This document shows positions 27,834-36,646 of a stretch of DNA of 64,000 nucleotides, piece after piece. Numbering within the stretch: position 1 is the stretch's first letter; each line of letters begins with the position of its first letter. Made by a program: the position numbers and the translations under genes. The notes below the pieces were generated by a model, which saw only the letters and a list, made by a program, of their open reading frames with translations, did no database searches and was not told the DNA's origin. Source of the DNA: Myceligenerans indicum (GTDB lineage: Bacteria; Actinomycetota; Actinomycetes; Actinomycetales; Cellulomonadaceae); NCBI RefSeq assembly GCF_016742955.1, contig NZ_JABBYC010000003.1, positions 1 through 64,000 of the forward strand, given 5' to 3'.

Positions 27834-28283
27834 TCAGGCCTGCTGCGAAACCTGGGTGATCTCGAACGGCTTCGGCTGCTGCGCCGCGTGCGGGTGCTCG
27901 GCACCCGCGTAGACCTTGAGCTTCTTGATCTGCTCGCGGCCGAGCGTCGTCTTCGGGAGCATCCCGCGGACGGCCTTCTCGATGGCCTTGCGCGGGCTCT
28001 TCTCGATCAGCACGCCGTACGGCGTAGCGGTGAGACCGCCCGGGTAGCCGGAGTGGCGGTACGCCATCTTGTTCTCGCGCTTGTTGCCGCTGAGGGCGAC
28101 CTTCTCCGCGTTGATGACGATGACGAAGTCGCCACCGTCCACGTGCGGAGCAAAGGTCGGCTTGTGCTTCCCGCGCAGCAGCGTGGCGATCTGGGACGCC
28201 AGGCGGCCCAGAACGACGTCGGTCGCGTCGACGACGTGCCAGTCACGCTGGACGTCGCCGGGCTTGGGGGTGTACGTACGCAC
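27834..28283 (-). CDS. rplM: 50S ribosomal protein L13
   Basis: 149 residues ([20 protein letters not shown]), normal length. Early 50S assembly protein. Conserved [26 protein letters not shown] (about 26-51) and the [21 protein letters not shown] stretch are intact. First gene of the rplM-rpsI operon; the 268-base gap to the divergent DUF5709 gene carries its promoter, which I could not place. Confidence 0.97.
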   Translation of the reverse strand: MRTYTPKPGDVQRDWHVVDATDVVLGRLASQIATLLRGKHKPTFAPHVDGGDFVIVINAEKVALSGNKRENKMAYRHSGYPGGLTATPYGVLIEKSPRKAIEKAVRGMLPKTTLGREQIKKLKVYAGAEHPHAAQQPKPFEITQVSQQA

Positions 28284-28551
28284 GGTTCGTAACCTTCTGT
28301 TCTCGGTGTCGTCGGGCGAGAAGCGGCGCCCGATGAGTCAGGATCATTGTGCGCGGGAGCTCATGGTGACGTCCGGGCCAGACATCGGCGTGCGAGTGGG
28401 GCGCTACCGGTGCAGGACGTCGGAGACATAGCACAACGACGACCCAGAATACCCGTGCGTTCCGAGCAGGGTCAAAGCGAAGGGGGCCTGCCACTCACGT
28501 GGTGTTCGACACCCCCTCGCCTGGCGGCGCCGATTGTGCAACCGTAGACCC

Positions 28552-28965
28552 ATGAGCGGCGATACGACCGCCACGTCGCCGGATCCTGAGTACGGCGCCG
28601 AGGGCGACACTGACCAGTTGCAGCAGGAGGACACGCTGGTCGACCGAGGCACGCCGGACGTGCTCGACGAGGGCTACTCCCCGCCCGACTACCCCCGCAA
28701 GAACCACTGGGGCGAGACCGCGTGGGAGGAGTCCCGGGGCGAGTCCCTCGACCAGCGACTCGCGGAGGAGGAGCCGGAGAGCTGGGAGGGCGACCCGCTC
28801 ACCCGCCCCGACTCCTCCCGGTCGGGCCGGCTCGTCGCCGACGACGACGCCGATCCCGGTGAGGACGGCGGACGCCAGAACGATCTGTACGGCGACGACG
28901 CGGGCATCGACGGCGCCGCCGCGAGCGCGGAGGAAGCGGCCGTCCACTGGGTGGAGGAGCCCTGA
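28552..28965 (+). CDS. DUF5709 domain protein
   Basis: 137 residues from the ATG at 28552 (MSGDTTATSPDPEYG). Very acidic, no membrane segment, no signal peptide. Segments DVLDEGYSPPDYP (about 43-55), WGETAWEESRGESLDQRLAEEEP (about 60-82) and a C-terminal SAEEAAVHWVEE match the pattern of the actinobacterial DUF5709 family, whose function is unknown. It is probably disordered. It sits between rplM-rpsI and truA, facing away from rplM. Confidence 0.85.
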   Translation: MSGDTTATSPDPEYGAEGDTDQLQQEDTLVDRGTPDVLDEGYSPPDYPRKNHWGETAWEESRGESLDQRLAEEEPESWEGDPLTRPDSSRSGRLVADDDADPGEDGGRQNDLYGDDAGIDGAAASAEEAAVHWVEEP

Positions 28966-29047
28966 GCCGGCCCTCCACGTCGACCGGAACGACGTGGTCG
29001 GCGTCGGCCGGGTGATCGTTCCGGACGGCCCCTGAGACGCGCTCGAT

Positions 29048-29935
29048 CTAGCCGAGCACTTCCTCGTCCATGCGCTTGGCGCGGATTCGCTCCGCCCGCT
29101 CGGCCAGTTCGTCGTCGGCCGGATAGGTGATCTCCTCCAGCACGAGGCCCTGCGGCGGCACGACCGCGGCCCCCGCGGTCCGCTTCCGGTTCGCCAGCAG
29201 TTCGGCGGGCCACCCGACGGGACGCCGCCCCTCCCCCACGGCGATCGAGGCACCGACGATCGCGCGCACCATGTTGTGGCAGAACGCGTCCGCGACGACC
29301 CGCGCGACGACGAGTCCCTCGTCCGCCCCCGATGCCGGACGCTCCCAGCCGACGTCGAGCAGCTCACGAATGGTCGTCGCGCCGGGGCGCGGCTTGCAGT
29401 AGGCCGCGAAGTCGTGCAGCCCGACGAGCGGCCGCACGGCCGCGTCCATGGCCGCGACGTCGAGGGGCTTCCTGCTGAGGAGCACGTGGGTGCGACGTAG
29501 CGGGTCGCGCCGGGAGGGGTCGTCGGCGATGCGGTAGGCGTACCGCCGGTGCAGCGCGGAGAACCGCGCGTCGAACCCGTCCGGGGCCGGGGCAGCACGA
29601 TGCACGACGACGTCGGCGGGAAGCACCCCGGCCAGGCGCGCCACCATCGCGTCCCCCGGGGAGCGATCGGACCGTCCGGGCATCTGCTCCCACCGGCTCA
29701 CGGGGACGTCCACATGGGCGACCTGGCCGCGCGCGTGGACACCGGCGTCGGTACGTCCGGCGACCGTGAGGCGAGGCGCGGGCAGCCCGAGAGGCTCGGT
29801 GCGCAGGATCGTCGCAAGCCCCTCCTCGAGGACGCCCTGGACGGTGCGTTCGGTGGGCTGGCGGGCCCAGCCGGAGAACTTGGTGCCGTCGTAGGCGAGA
29901 TCGAGCCTGATCCGGATGCAGTCGTCCACGGTCAC
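29048..29935 (-). CDS. truA: tRNA pseudouridine(38-40) synthase TruA
   Basis: 295 residues from the GTG at 29933-29935 (VTVDDCIRIRLDLAYDG) with GGGGAG just upstream; a GTG two codons later and a longer start at 30019 are alternatives. Converts uridines 38-40 of the anticodon stem. Catalytic Asp63 in AGRTDAGVHARGQ, then RYAYRI, and HDFAAYCKPR and FCHNMVRAIVGA of the second half. Does not directly follow rplQ as it does in many bacteria: a ROK-kinase gene on the other strand lies between. Confidence 0.95.
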   Translation of the reverse strand: MTVDDCIRIRLDLAYDGTKFSGWARQPTERTVQGVLEEGLATILRTEPLGLPAPRLTVAGRTDAGVHARGQVAHVDVPVSRWEQMPGRSDRSPGDAMVARLAGVLPADVVVHRAAPAPDGFDARFSALHRRYAYRIADDPSRRDPLRRTHVLLSRKPLDVAAMDAAVRPLVGLHDFAAYCKPRPGATTIRELLDVGWERPASGADEGLVVARVVADAFCHNMVRAIVGASIAVGEGRRPVGWPAELLANRKRTAGAAVVPPQGLVLEEITYPADDELAERAERIRAKRMDEEVLG

Positions 29936-30051
29936 ATTCTCCCCTCCGCGCCGCACCGGTCGGCGGAAGCCGGTTCCGCCCGAGGACTCGGCGTCCGGTT
30001 CCGTGTGGCCGCCAGGCACCGGTGCGCCGATCCGGTGCGTACCGTTGGGGC

Positions 30052-30818
30052 GTGACCGACGTACTGACGCTGGCCGTGGACTGCGGCGGCAGCGGGATCA
30101 AGGCCGCCGTGCTCGACGCGGCAGGGACGGCACACGCTCAATCCGTGCGTGTCCCGACACCGTACCCGCTCCCTCCGGAACTACTGGTGGACGTGATCGC
30201 GAAGATCGCCACCGACCTCCCGGCCGCGCAGCGGGTCACCGTGGGAATGCCGGGAATGATCCGCAGCGGCGTCGTCGTGCATACACCGCACTACATCACG
30301 CGATCCGGGCCGCGCTCGCGCGTCGATCCGACACTGGCCGCCGCGTGGGTGAACTTCGACATGCAGGCGGCCGTGGCCGAGCGACTGGGCATGCCCGCCC
30401 TCGTGCTGAACGACGCCGAGGTGCACGGCGCGGGCGTCGTGGCGGCCTCCGGGCTGGAGCTGGTGCTCACTCTCGGGACGGGCCTGGGGTCGGCACACTT
30501 CCACGGCGGCAAGCTGGCCCCGCACCTGGAGTGGTCCCGGGCGCCGATCCGGCGCAGCCTCACCTACGACGAGTACATCGGTGAACCGGAGCGCCGTCGG
30601 CTCGGCGACGGCCTCTGGTCGCGCCGAGTGGTCAACGTGGTCGAGGGCCTACGGCCCGTGTTCCATTGGGACCGTCTGTACCTGGGCGGGGCAACTCCCG
30701 CAACATCACCGCGTCGGCGCTGGCCCGTCTGGGCGACGACGTCGTCGTCGTGCCGAACTCGGCGGGCCTGATCGGCGGGGCCAGGGCCTGGGAGCTTCCG
30801 GAGGCGCCGCAGTCGTGA
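30052..30818 (+). pseudogene. ROK-family kinase, polyphosphate glucokinase-like, frameshifted
   Basis: Start GTG at 30052 (VTDVLTLAVDCGGSGIKAAVLD). ROK/ASKHA kinase: phosphate-1 loop DCGGSGIK, MPGMIRSGVVVHTPHYI, the catalytic-base region LNDAEVHGAGVV, and phosphate-2 loop LTLGTGLGSAHF; the pattern resembles actinobacterial polyphosphate/ATP glucokinases. At 30688-30691 the reading frame breaks: GGCGGGGCAAC should read GGCGGGGGCAAC to give LYLGGGNSRNITASALARLG. Adding one G restores a frame that ends at the TGA at 30816-30818 (total about 255 residues, family-like). Without it the protein loses its last 40 residues. Either a genuine young pseudogene or a homopolymer error. Confidence 0.85.
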
Positions 30819-30851
30819 GCGCCGTGCGCGGCGACTGTCGCGGCGTTCCAG

Positions 30852-30905
30852 CACGCCGGGCACGCCAGGCACGTCGGGCACGCCGGGCACGCCGGGCACG
30901 TCGGG
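30852..30905 (+). repeat. Six 9-bp tandem repeats (CACGCCGGG)
   Basis: Units CACGCCGGG, CACGCCAGG, CACGTCGGG, CACGCCGGG, CACGCCGGG, CACGTCGGG: also two 27-bp units differing by one base. Lies in the 195-base gap after the ROK gene and before the rplQ terminator; not inside a supported gene. Confidence 0.9.
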
Positions 30906-30952
30906 AGAATGTTCCTCTCCGGCGGGCCCGCGCGAACAGGGCGCCGGACGCG

Positions 30953-30994
30953 GCGGAGCCCCCGTCACATCAAAGGATGTGACGGGGGCTCCGC
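30953..30994. terminator. Strong terminator of the infA-rplQ (alpha) operon
   Basis: A perfect 19-bp stem with an AAAG loop: the arms start GCGGAGCCCCC and end GGGGGCTCCGC. It lies 20 bases past the rplQ stop and is symmetric, so it can also stop readthrough from the ROK gene on the plus strand. No T tract on either side. Confidence 0.85.
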
Positions 30995-31013
30995 GGCAGG
31001 AGGAAGAGGGTCC

Positions 31014-31523
31014 TCAGGACTCCTTCTGCTCCTCGGTCCCGGCCTCGGCGGCCGGAGCCTCCGGAGTCTCCTCGACCTCGGGCTCGGCCGGCGCGGCCTT
31101 CTCGGCGGGCGCGGCCTTCTCGGCAGCCTTCGTCGCCTCCTTGACCACGGCCTGCTTCGGGCTCACGGGCTCGGTGATGAGCTCGATGACGGCCATCGGC
31201 GCGTTGTCGCCCTTGCGCGGGCCGATCTTGGTGATGCGCGTGTAGCCACCGTTGCGCTCCGCCATGGTCGGCGCGATCTCGGTGAACAGCGTGTGCACCA
31301 CGCCCTTGTCGCGCACGACACGCAGGACCCGGCGACGCGCGTGCAGGTCACCCTTCTTGGCGAAGGTGATGAGGCGCTCGGCCAGGGGGCGCAGGCGCTT
31401 CGCCTTCGTCTCGGTGGTCGTGATGCGGCCGTGCTCGAAGAGCGCGGTGGACAGGTTCGCGAGGATCAGACGCTCGTGAGCCGGGCTACCGCCGAGGCGC
31501 GCACCCTTGGTGGGGGTAGGCAT
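31014..31523 (-). CDS. rplQ: 50S ribosomal protein L17
   Basis: 169 residues. The L17 core (1-120; [59 protein letters not shown]) is complete, followed by an Ala/Glu/Lys-rich tail of about 45 residues ([18 protein letters not shown]...), as seen in many high-GC actinobacteria. Last gene of the alpha operon, 74 bases after rpoA. Confidence 0.97.
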   Translation of the reverse strand: MPTPTKGARLGGSPAHERLILANLSTALFEHGRITTTETKAKRLRPLAERLITFAKKGDLHARRRVLRVVRDKGVVHTLFTEIAPTMAERNGGYTRITKIGPRKGDNAPMAVIELITEPVSPKQAVVKEATKAAEKAAPAEKAAPAEPEVEETPEAPAAEAGTEEQKES

Positions 31524-31597
31524 TGCATGTGCTCCTTAGGGATGTACCGCCACCGCGGCGCGCTCCGTGCGACCGGAGCGCGCCCGCGGCACGGGTG

Positions 31598-32617
31598 TCA
31601 GTACGACTGCTCGTCGCCGCCGCTGTAGGTCGGCGCGGCGTCGTCACCGCCGAAGTAGTTCGCCCCGGAGTCGAAGTCCAGCGGCGAGTCCTTCAGGCTC
31701 AGGTTCAGCTCCGCGAGCTTCTCCTTCACCTCGGTGATCGACTTCGCACCGAAGTTGCGGATGTCGAGCAGGTCCGCCTCGCTGCGCGCGACGAGCTCAC
31801 CGACCTGGTGGATGCCCTCGCGCTTGAGGCAGTTGTACGACCGGATGGTGAGGTTGAGTTCCTCGATCGGCAGCGCCAGGTCCGCCGCGAGCGCGGTGTC
31901 CGTGGGCGACGGGCCGATCTCGATGCCCTCAGCCTCGACGTTCAGCTCACGGGCAAGGCCGAACAGCTCGACGAGCGTCTTGCCGGCCGAGGCGAGCGCG
32001 TCACGCGGCGCGATGGCCGACTTGGTCTCGACGTCGACGATGAGCTTGTCGAAGTCGGTGCGCTGCTCGACTCGGGTGGCCTCGACCTTGTACGTGACCT
32101 TGAGAACGGGCGAGTAGATCGAGTCGACCGGGATGCGGCCGATCTCCGCGTCGAACGACTTGTTCTGCGCGGCGGACACGTACCCACGGCCTCGCTCGAC
32201 GGTCAGCTCGATCTCGAGCTTCCCCTTGTCGTTGAGCGTGGCGATGTGCAGGTCGGGGTTGTGCACCTCGACCCCTGCCGGCGGCACGATGTCCGCGGCG
32301 GTGACCACGCCGGCGCCCTGCTTGCGCAGGTACATCACGACGGGCTCGTCGTTCTCCGAGGAGACCACGAGGTTCTTGATGTTGAGGATGATCTCGGTGA
32401 CGTCCTCCTTCACGCCCGACACCGTGCTGAACTCGTGCAGCACGTTGTCGATGCGGATGGAGGTCACGGCCGCGCCCGGGATGGACGACAGCAGCGTGCG
32501 GCGCAACGAGTTGCCGAGCGTGTAGCCGAAGCCTGGCTCGAGCGGCTCGATGGAGAACCGGGAACGGTGCTCCGAGATGACCTCTTCGGTCAGCGTGGGT
32601 CGCTGTGCGATAAGCAC
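31598..32617 (-). CDS. rpoA: RNA polymerase alpha subunit
   Basis: 339 residues ([20 protein letters not shown]). N-terminal assembly domain to about 230 ([23 protein letters not shown]), a linker, and the C-terminal domain (about 245-315; [33 protein letters not shown]) that contacts UP elements and activators. A 25-residue acidic/aromatic tail follows. 178 bases separate it from rpsK. rpsD, which often precedes rpoA, is absent here. Confidence 0.98.
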   Translation of the reverse strand: MLIAQRPTLTEEVISEHRSRFSIEPLEPGFGYTLGNSLRRTLLSSIPGAAVTSIRIDNVLHEFSTVSGVKEDVTEIILNIKNLVVSSENDEPVVMYLRKQGAGVVTAADIVPPAGVEVHNPDLHIATLNDKGKLEIELTVERGRGYVSAAQNKSFDAEIGRIPVDSIYSPVLKVTYKVEATRVEQRTDFDKLIVDVETKSAIAPRDALASAGKTLVELFGLARELNVEAEGIEIGPSPTDTALAADLALPIEELNLTIRSYNCLKREGIHQVGELVARSEADLLDIRNFGAKSITEVKEKLAELNLSLKDSPLDFDSGANYFGGDDAAPTYSGGDEQSY

Positions 32618-32795
32618 TGTGGGTGTCCTTTCAGCGTGCGCCCGCTATATGACGCATCACGGATCGCGATCTCTCGCGGCCCGGTGAGACTCTGTCCGCT
32701 CGCCGGGCGAAGACGCTCACCTGGCAGGTGAGCAGTTGTCGCGGCCGGCGCGCCCCGACCGAAGGGTGGAGGCGCGCCAGGCGCGACGAGGGGGG

Positions 32796-33185
32796 TCAGA
32801 CGCGGCGACGCTTCGGGGGGCGGCAGCCGTTGTGCGCCTGCGGCGTCACGTCCTGGATCGAGCCCACCTCGAGGCCCGTCGCCTGCAGGGAGCGGATGGC
32901 GGTCTCACGACCGGAACCCGGGCCCTTGACGAAGACGTCGATCTTCTTCACGCCGTGCTCCTGGGCGCGGCGAGCGGCCGACTCGGCGGCGAGCTGCGCG
33001 GCGTAGGGCGTCGACTTGCGGGAGCCCTTGAAGCCGACGTGGCCGGCGGACGCCCACGACACCACGGCGCCCGAGGGGTCGGTGATCGAGATGATCGTGT
33101 TGTTGAACGTGCTCTTGATGTGCGCCTGGCCGAGCGGGACGTTCTTCTTGTCCTTGCGGCGCGGCTTACGGGTCTTGGGAGGCAT
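32796..33185 (-). CDS. rpsK: 30S ribosomal protein S11
   Basis: 129 residues ([20 protein letters not shown]), normal length. Conserved [37 protein letters not shown], and the C-terminal [18 protein letters not shown] are intact. Forms the mRNA exit platform of the 30S with S7 and S18. 83 bases after rpsM. Confidence 0.98.
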   Translation of the reverse strand: MPPKTRKPRRKDKKNVPLGQAHIKSTFNNTIISITDPSGAVVSWASAGHVGFKGSRKSTPYAAQLAAESAARRAQEHGVKKIDVFVKGPGSGRETAIRSLQATGLEVGSIQDVTPQAHNGCRPPKRRRV

Positions 33186-33268
33186 ACGTGCTCTCTATCT
33201 CCTGGTCTGGTCGGACCGGGGCGGGCGCTTCGCCGTGGGGCGCTGCCCGCACCTCGGACTACTGCTTG

Positions 33269-33643
33269 TCAGCGGGCCTTCTTCTTGCCGGCGACGGTGC
33301 GCTTGGGGCCCTTGCGGGTACGCGCGTTGGTCTTGGTGCGCTGACCGCGCACCGGCAGGCCGCGACGGTGACGCAGACCCTGGTAGGTGCCGATCTCCAC
33401 CTTGCGGCGGATGTCGGACGCGACCTCACGGCGGAGGTCACCCTCGAGCTGGTAGCTGCCCTCGAGGTGGTCGCGAAGCGCGACGAGCTCGGCGTCGCCG
33501 AGGTCCTTCACGCGGACGTCGGGGCTGATCCCGGTCGCGGCAAGGGTCTCCTTGGCGCGGGTCCGCCCGACACCGAAGATGTAGGTGAGCGCGATCTCGA
33601 CCCGCTTCTCGCGGGGGAGGTCGACACCGATAAGACGTGCCAT
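33269..33643 (-). CDS. rpsM: 30S ribosomal protein S13
   Basis: 124 residues ([20 protein letters not shown]). The H2TH-like core ([19 protein letters not shown]) and the C-terminal [19 protein letters not shown], which contacts the P-site tRNA and 23S bridge B1, are complete. Preceded by a 169-base gap after rpmJ that can form GC-rich hairpins, including GGTGGC-CGTA-GCCACC. Confidence 0.98.
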   Translation of the reverse strand: MARLIGVDLPREKRVEIALTYIFGVGRTRAKETLAATGISPDVRVKDLGDAELVALRDHLEGSYQLEGDLRREVASDIRRKVEIGTYQGLRHRRGLPVRGQRTKTNARTRKGPKRTVAGKKKAR

Positions 33644-33812
33644 GTGCCTTACGGCTCCTGTACTTCTCGTCCGGAGGTCTGCCGCACCGCCATCCCGCGA
33701 GGTTCGCGGGCCCCGGCCTCCGGACCGAGGGTTCCCCCGCCGCTGGGGCGGGTTCGAGGTGGTGCGCTGGTGGTGGCCGTAGCCACCGAACCCGGGGCGT
33801 CCCGGGAGGTGA

Positions 33813-33926
33813 TCAGCCCTGGCGCTGCTTGTGGCGCAGGTTGTCGCAGATCACCATGACGCGACCGTGCCGGCGAATCACCTTGCACTTGTCGCAGATC
33901 TTCTTGACGCTCGGCTTGACCTTCAT
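33813..33926 (-). CDS. rpmJ: 50S ribosomal protein L36
   Basis: 37 residues, ATG at 33924-33926 ([20 protein letters not shown]). The zinc ribbon CDKC...C..H (C11, C14, C27, H32) is complete, so this is the zinc-binding form. 67 bases after infA, the usual actinobacterial order infA-rpmJ-rpsM-rpsK. Confidence 0.97.
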   Translation of the reverse strand: MKVKPSVKKICDKCKVIRRHGRVMVICDNLRHKQRQG

Positions 33927-33993
33927 GGTTTCCTCTGACTGTCTTGAAACGTGGCGTTCCCCGGGTCCAGCGACCCGGCTCCGCCCGTTCCGG

Positions 33994-34215
33994 CTACTTG
34001 TAGCGGTAGACGATCCGGCCGCGGGACAGGTCGTACGGGCTGAGCTCGACCACGACCCGGTCCTCGGGAAGGATTCGGATGTAGTTCTGCCGCATCTTGC
34101 CCGAGATGTGGGCGAGTACCCTGTGACCGTTCTCCAGCTCCACGCGGAACGTCGCGTTCGGCAGAGCCTCGACCACACTGCCCTCGATCTCGATGACACC
34201 GTCCTTCTTAGCCAT
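33994..34215 (-). CDS. infA: Translation initiation factor IF-1
   Basis: 73 residues, ATG at 34213-34215 ([20 protein letters not shown]). Single S1-like OB domain: [20 protein letters not shown] and [20 protein letters not shown] are intact. Binds the A site of the 30S during initiation. First gene of infA-rpmJ-rpsM-rpsK-rpoA-rplQ; the 241-base stretch upstream carries a candidate promoter. Confidence 0.98.
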   Translation of the reverse strand: MAKKDGVIEIEGSVVEALPNATFRVELENGHRVLAHISGKMRQNYIRILPEDRVVVELSPYDLSRGRIVYRYK

Positions 34216-34450
34216 ATCCTCCGCTAACTCTCGTCGGCCTGTTCTTCGCACCCGACCCCGGGCGCGCGGGAAGCACGCCTCCGTCAGGACGAGGATGTCG
34301 TGTGCAGCCGCAGACACCGGCCCGATGACGGAACCGGCACCCGACCAAGACCGAGCCGCCAGCGATCGACCTGCCGAAACACACCTGGAGGCCGAACCCG
34401 TGAGGACTGCGTCCTGAAGCGCCGGGAGCGCGGACTACACCCAACGAGTC

Positions 34451-34459
34451 ATCTTATCA
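34451..34459 (-). promoter_or_regulatory. Candidate extended -10 box for infA operon
   Basis: TGATAAGAT on the minus strand fits an extended -10 (TGN then TAAGAT). It overlaps the stop codon of the upstream membrane-protein gene and is about 236 bases from infA. No good -35 box, which extended -10 promoters can lack. Confidence 0.4.
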
Positions 34460-34969
34460 GAGGTCGTACTTGACTCCGGGCGGCCCGATCATCGTGTGCG
34501 GCAGGACACCGACGAACACAATCAGCATCGGCACCCAGCCGAGCAGGACACCCACCGACACGGCGACCACCTCCAGCCGCCCCTTCCCCCGCCACAGCCA
34601 GGCCCCGGCGATCCAGCCCGCGACGGCCAGCAGGAGCGTGGACTCCCACAACTGCAACGACGTGGCGAACCCGATCACGAGGCCGGCCCAGAACCAGACC
34701 CCGAACACCAGCCTCCGCGCCCAGCGACCCAGCCACCCGCCGAACCGTGCGAACACACCTCCGGCGACCGCCGCACCCCGGTGCCTCGGCCGCCGCGTGC
34801 CGGCATGCCCGGAGTCCGCAGGTCGGGAGGCGACGAGTCCGGAGCCCACCCGCTCTGAGCCCACCCGCCCGGACTCCGCGAGGCCGGACTCCACGCGCCC
34901 AGGATCCACGCGCTCTGGGTTCCTTCGGGGCGACAAAGGTCGCCGGAGAGCATGAGCGTCATCGGTCAT
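34457..34969 (-). CDS. Hypothetical membrane protein with pentapeptide-repeat N terminus
   Basis: 170 residues, ATG start. Not recognised. The first 70 residues are polar and include six pentapeptides ending in Ser (GRVES GLAES GRVGS ERVGS GLVAS RPADS; residues 24-53), encoded by 15-base repeats at 34811-34900. Three hydrophobic segments follow (about 83-105, 108-126, 135-158), with no signal peptide. The C terminus GPPGVKYDL is cytosolic or external depending on topology. It lies between map and infA on the same strand; the spot is often occupied by small membrane proteins in related genomes, so the location may be more conserved than the sequence. Confidence 0.7.
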   Translation of the reverse strand: MTDDAHALRRPLSPRRNPERVDPGRVESGLAESGRVGSERVGSGLVASRPADSGHAGTRRPRHRGAAVAGGVFARFGGWLGRWARRLVFGVWFWAGLVIGFATSLQLWESTLLLAVAGWIAGAWLWRGKGRLEVVAVSVGVLLGWVPMLIVFVGVLPHTMIGPPGVKYDL

Positions 34970-35111
34970 GCCTCGAGAGCATAGCTAACTGACCCCGACT
35001 AAGTAAGACCTGCTCCGAGAAACCGGCATCTGACTCGGGTGGTCCCACGAGCCCGGAGACACCCGCGGCAACGCCGGAGACACAGGCGGCAACGGGAGGA
35101 AGTCGCCCCGG

Positions 35112-36002
35112 TCAATCGAGCGGCACCACGTCCACGCCGAGCTCGCCCAGCCGGGCCGCTCCCCCGTCCGGGGCGGTCAGCACGCAGATGCCGCCGTCGA
35201 GAAGCGCCACACTGTGCTCCCAGTGCGCCGCACGCGACCCGTCCGCCGTGACGACCGTCCACCCGTCGTCGAGCACGTGGGTGTCACCGCTGCCCAGCGT
35301 CACCATCGGCTCGATCGCGAGGCACATCCCCGGCCTGAGCCGTGGACCGGCGTCGCGCACGCGGTAGTTCACGACATCCGGCGGCTGGTGCATGGCGGTC
35401 CCGATGCCGTGGCCCACGTACTCCTCGACGATCCCGTACTCGGCACCCACCAGGCCGCCCGCGAGCTCCACACTGGCCTCGACCGCGCGACCCACGTCGT
35501 TCAGGCGGCGTCCGCCGTCCAGCGCGGCGATCCCGGCCCACATCGCCGCCTCGGTGGCGCGGACCAGGCCTGCGTGGGCCGCGGAACCGCCCGCCGCCTC
35601 CACGACGTCGTCCGGGGCGTCCGCCGGCAGGGCGCCGGTGTCCCCGAGGAGGAAGGACACGGCCGAGTCACCGTGCCAGCCGTCCACGATCGCCCCGCAG
35701 TCCACCGAGACCAGATCGCCGACCCCCAGCACCCGTCCGCCCGGGATGCCATGGATCACCTCGTCCCCGACCGACACGCAGATCGTGGCGGGGAAGCCCT
35801 CATACCCCAGGAACGACGGCGTCGCGCCGGCGCCACGGATGGCGTCCGACGCGACGTCGTCGAGATCGGCGGTACTCATGCCCGGGCGAGCCGCCTCGCG
35901 GACCGCGGCCAGAGCCTCGGCAACCACGAGCCCGGCGCGGCGCATGACGCGCACCTGCTCAGGCGTCTTGTACTCGATGCGCTCCCGCCCGAGTCCGAGC
36001 AT
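35112..36002 (-). CDS. map: Type I methionine aminopeptidase
   Basis: 296 residues (MLGLGRERIEYKTPEQVRVM). Removes initiator methionine. Pita-bread fold with all five metal ligands in recognisable motifs: VDCGAIVDGWHGDSAVSF (two Asp), GHGIGTAMH (His), IEPMVTLGSGDTH (Glu) and WEHSVALLDGG (Glu). Somewhat longer than the usual 255-285 residues, with an Ala/Asp-rich loop after SFLLGDTGALPADAPDD. Starts 5 bases after adk, in the classic secY-adk-map operon. Confidence 0.96.
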   Translation of the reverse strand: MLGLGRERIEYKTPEQVRVMRRAGLVVAEALAAVREAARPGMSTADLDDVASDAIRGAGATPSFLGYEGFPATICVSVGDEVIHGIPGGRVLGVGDLVSVDCGAIVDGWHGDSAVSFLLGDTGALPADAPDDVVEAAGGSAAHAGLVRATEAAMWAGIAALDGGRRLNDVGRAVEASVELAGGLVGAEYGIVEEYVGHGIGTAMHQPPDVVNYRVRDAGPRLRPGMCLAIEPMVTLGSGDTHVLDDGWTVVTADGSRAAHWEHSVALLDGGICVLTAPDGGAARLGELGVDVVPLD

Positions 36003-36007
36003 GCCGT

Positions 36008-36646
36008 TCAGCCCAGCTGCGCGGCGAGCGACGTCACGATGCGGTCCGTGACCTCGGGGATGTCGCCCACACCGTCCACCTCGGCCAGCAGCCCACGCTC
36101 CGCGTACGCGGCCGTGAGCGGTGCGGTCTCGGCGTCGTAGATCTCGAGGCGCTTCCGGATCGTCTCGGGGGTGTCGTCGGTGCGCCCCTCCTCCTCGGCA
36201 CGCTTCGCCAGTCGCGCCATGAGTTCGTCCCGGTCCGCGGTCAGCTGGATGACGCCGTCAAGCTCCCATCCGAGGTCCGACAGGATGACGTCGAGCTCGG
36301 CCACCTGAGCCGCGTTGCGGGGATATCCGTCGAGCAGGAAACCCCCCACGACGTCGCCCTGACCGAGCCGGTCCCGCACCATGGCGTTCGTGACCTCGTC
36401 CGGGACGAGCTCACCCTTCTCGGAGTACGCCTTGACCGTGCGGCCCAGCTCGGTGTCGCCCTTGATGTTCGCGCGGAAGATGTCGCCGGTGGAGATCGCC
36501 ACGATGCCGAACGTCTCGGCGAGCCGGGCAGCCTGCGTGCCCTTGCCGACGCCCTGCGGGCCCATGATGACGAGGCGTGTGATACGCCCCTCCGGACCCT
36601 CGTGGACGTGCAGGTCGCTGCGAGAGGTGGTGGGAGTCTGGCTCAA
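36008..36646 (-). CDS. adk: Adenylate kinase
   Basis: 212 residues if started at the TTG at 36644-36646, which overlaps the secY TGA (TTGA). Phosphoryl transfer between ATP and AMP. P-loop MGPQGVGKGTQAARLAE, AMP site STGDIFRANI and LLDGYPRNAAQ, and the short LID form (no zinc cysteines). Most homologues start close to TRLVIMGP, about 25 residues later; no ATG, GTG or TTG lies there, though GGAGGGG is positioned before an ATC codon. The start is therefore uncertain; the TTG is the only standard one retaining the first beta strand, with a CTG at LHVHEG a weaker option. Confidence 0.93.
   Translation of the reverse strand: MSQTPTTSRSDLHVHEGPEGRITRLVIMGPQGVGKGTQAARLAETFGIVAISTGDIFRANIKGDTELGRTVKAYSEKGELVPDEVTNAMVRDRLGQGDVVGGFLLDGYPRNAAQVAELDVILSDLGWELDGVIQLTADRDELMARLAKRAEEEGRTDDTPETIRKRLEIYDAETAPLTAAYAERGLLAEVDGVGDIPEVTDRIVTSLAAQLG

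Noticed and set aside
30852..30905. Tandem 9-mers considered as a CRISPR array or collagen-like gene
   Set aside because: Units are contiguous without spacers and too short for CRISPR; the minus-strand frame giving PGV repeats has no start, ribosome site or family match.
33644..33812. Possible small gene or riboswitch between rpmJ and rpsM
   Set aside because: Only short GC hairpins (for example GGTGGC-CGTA-GCCACC) and no start with a ribosome site; nothing beyond an ordinary operon spacer can be supported.
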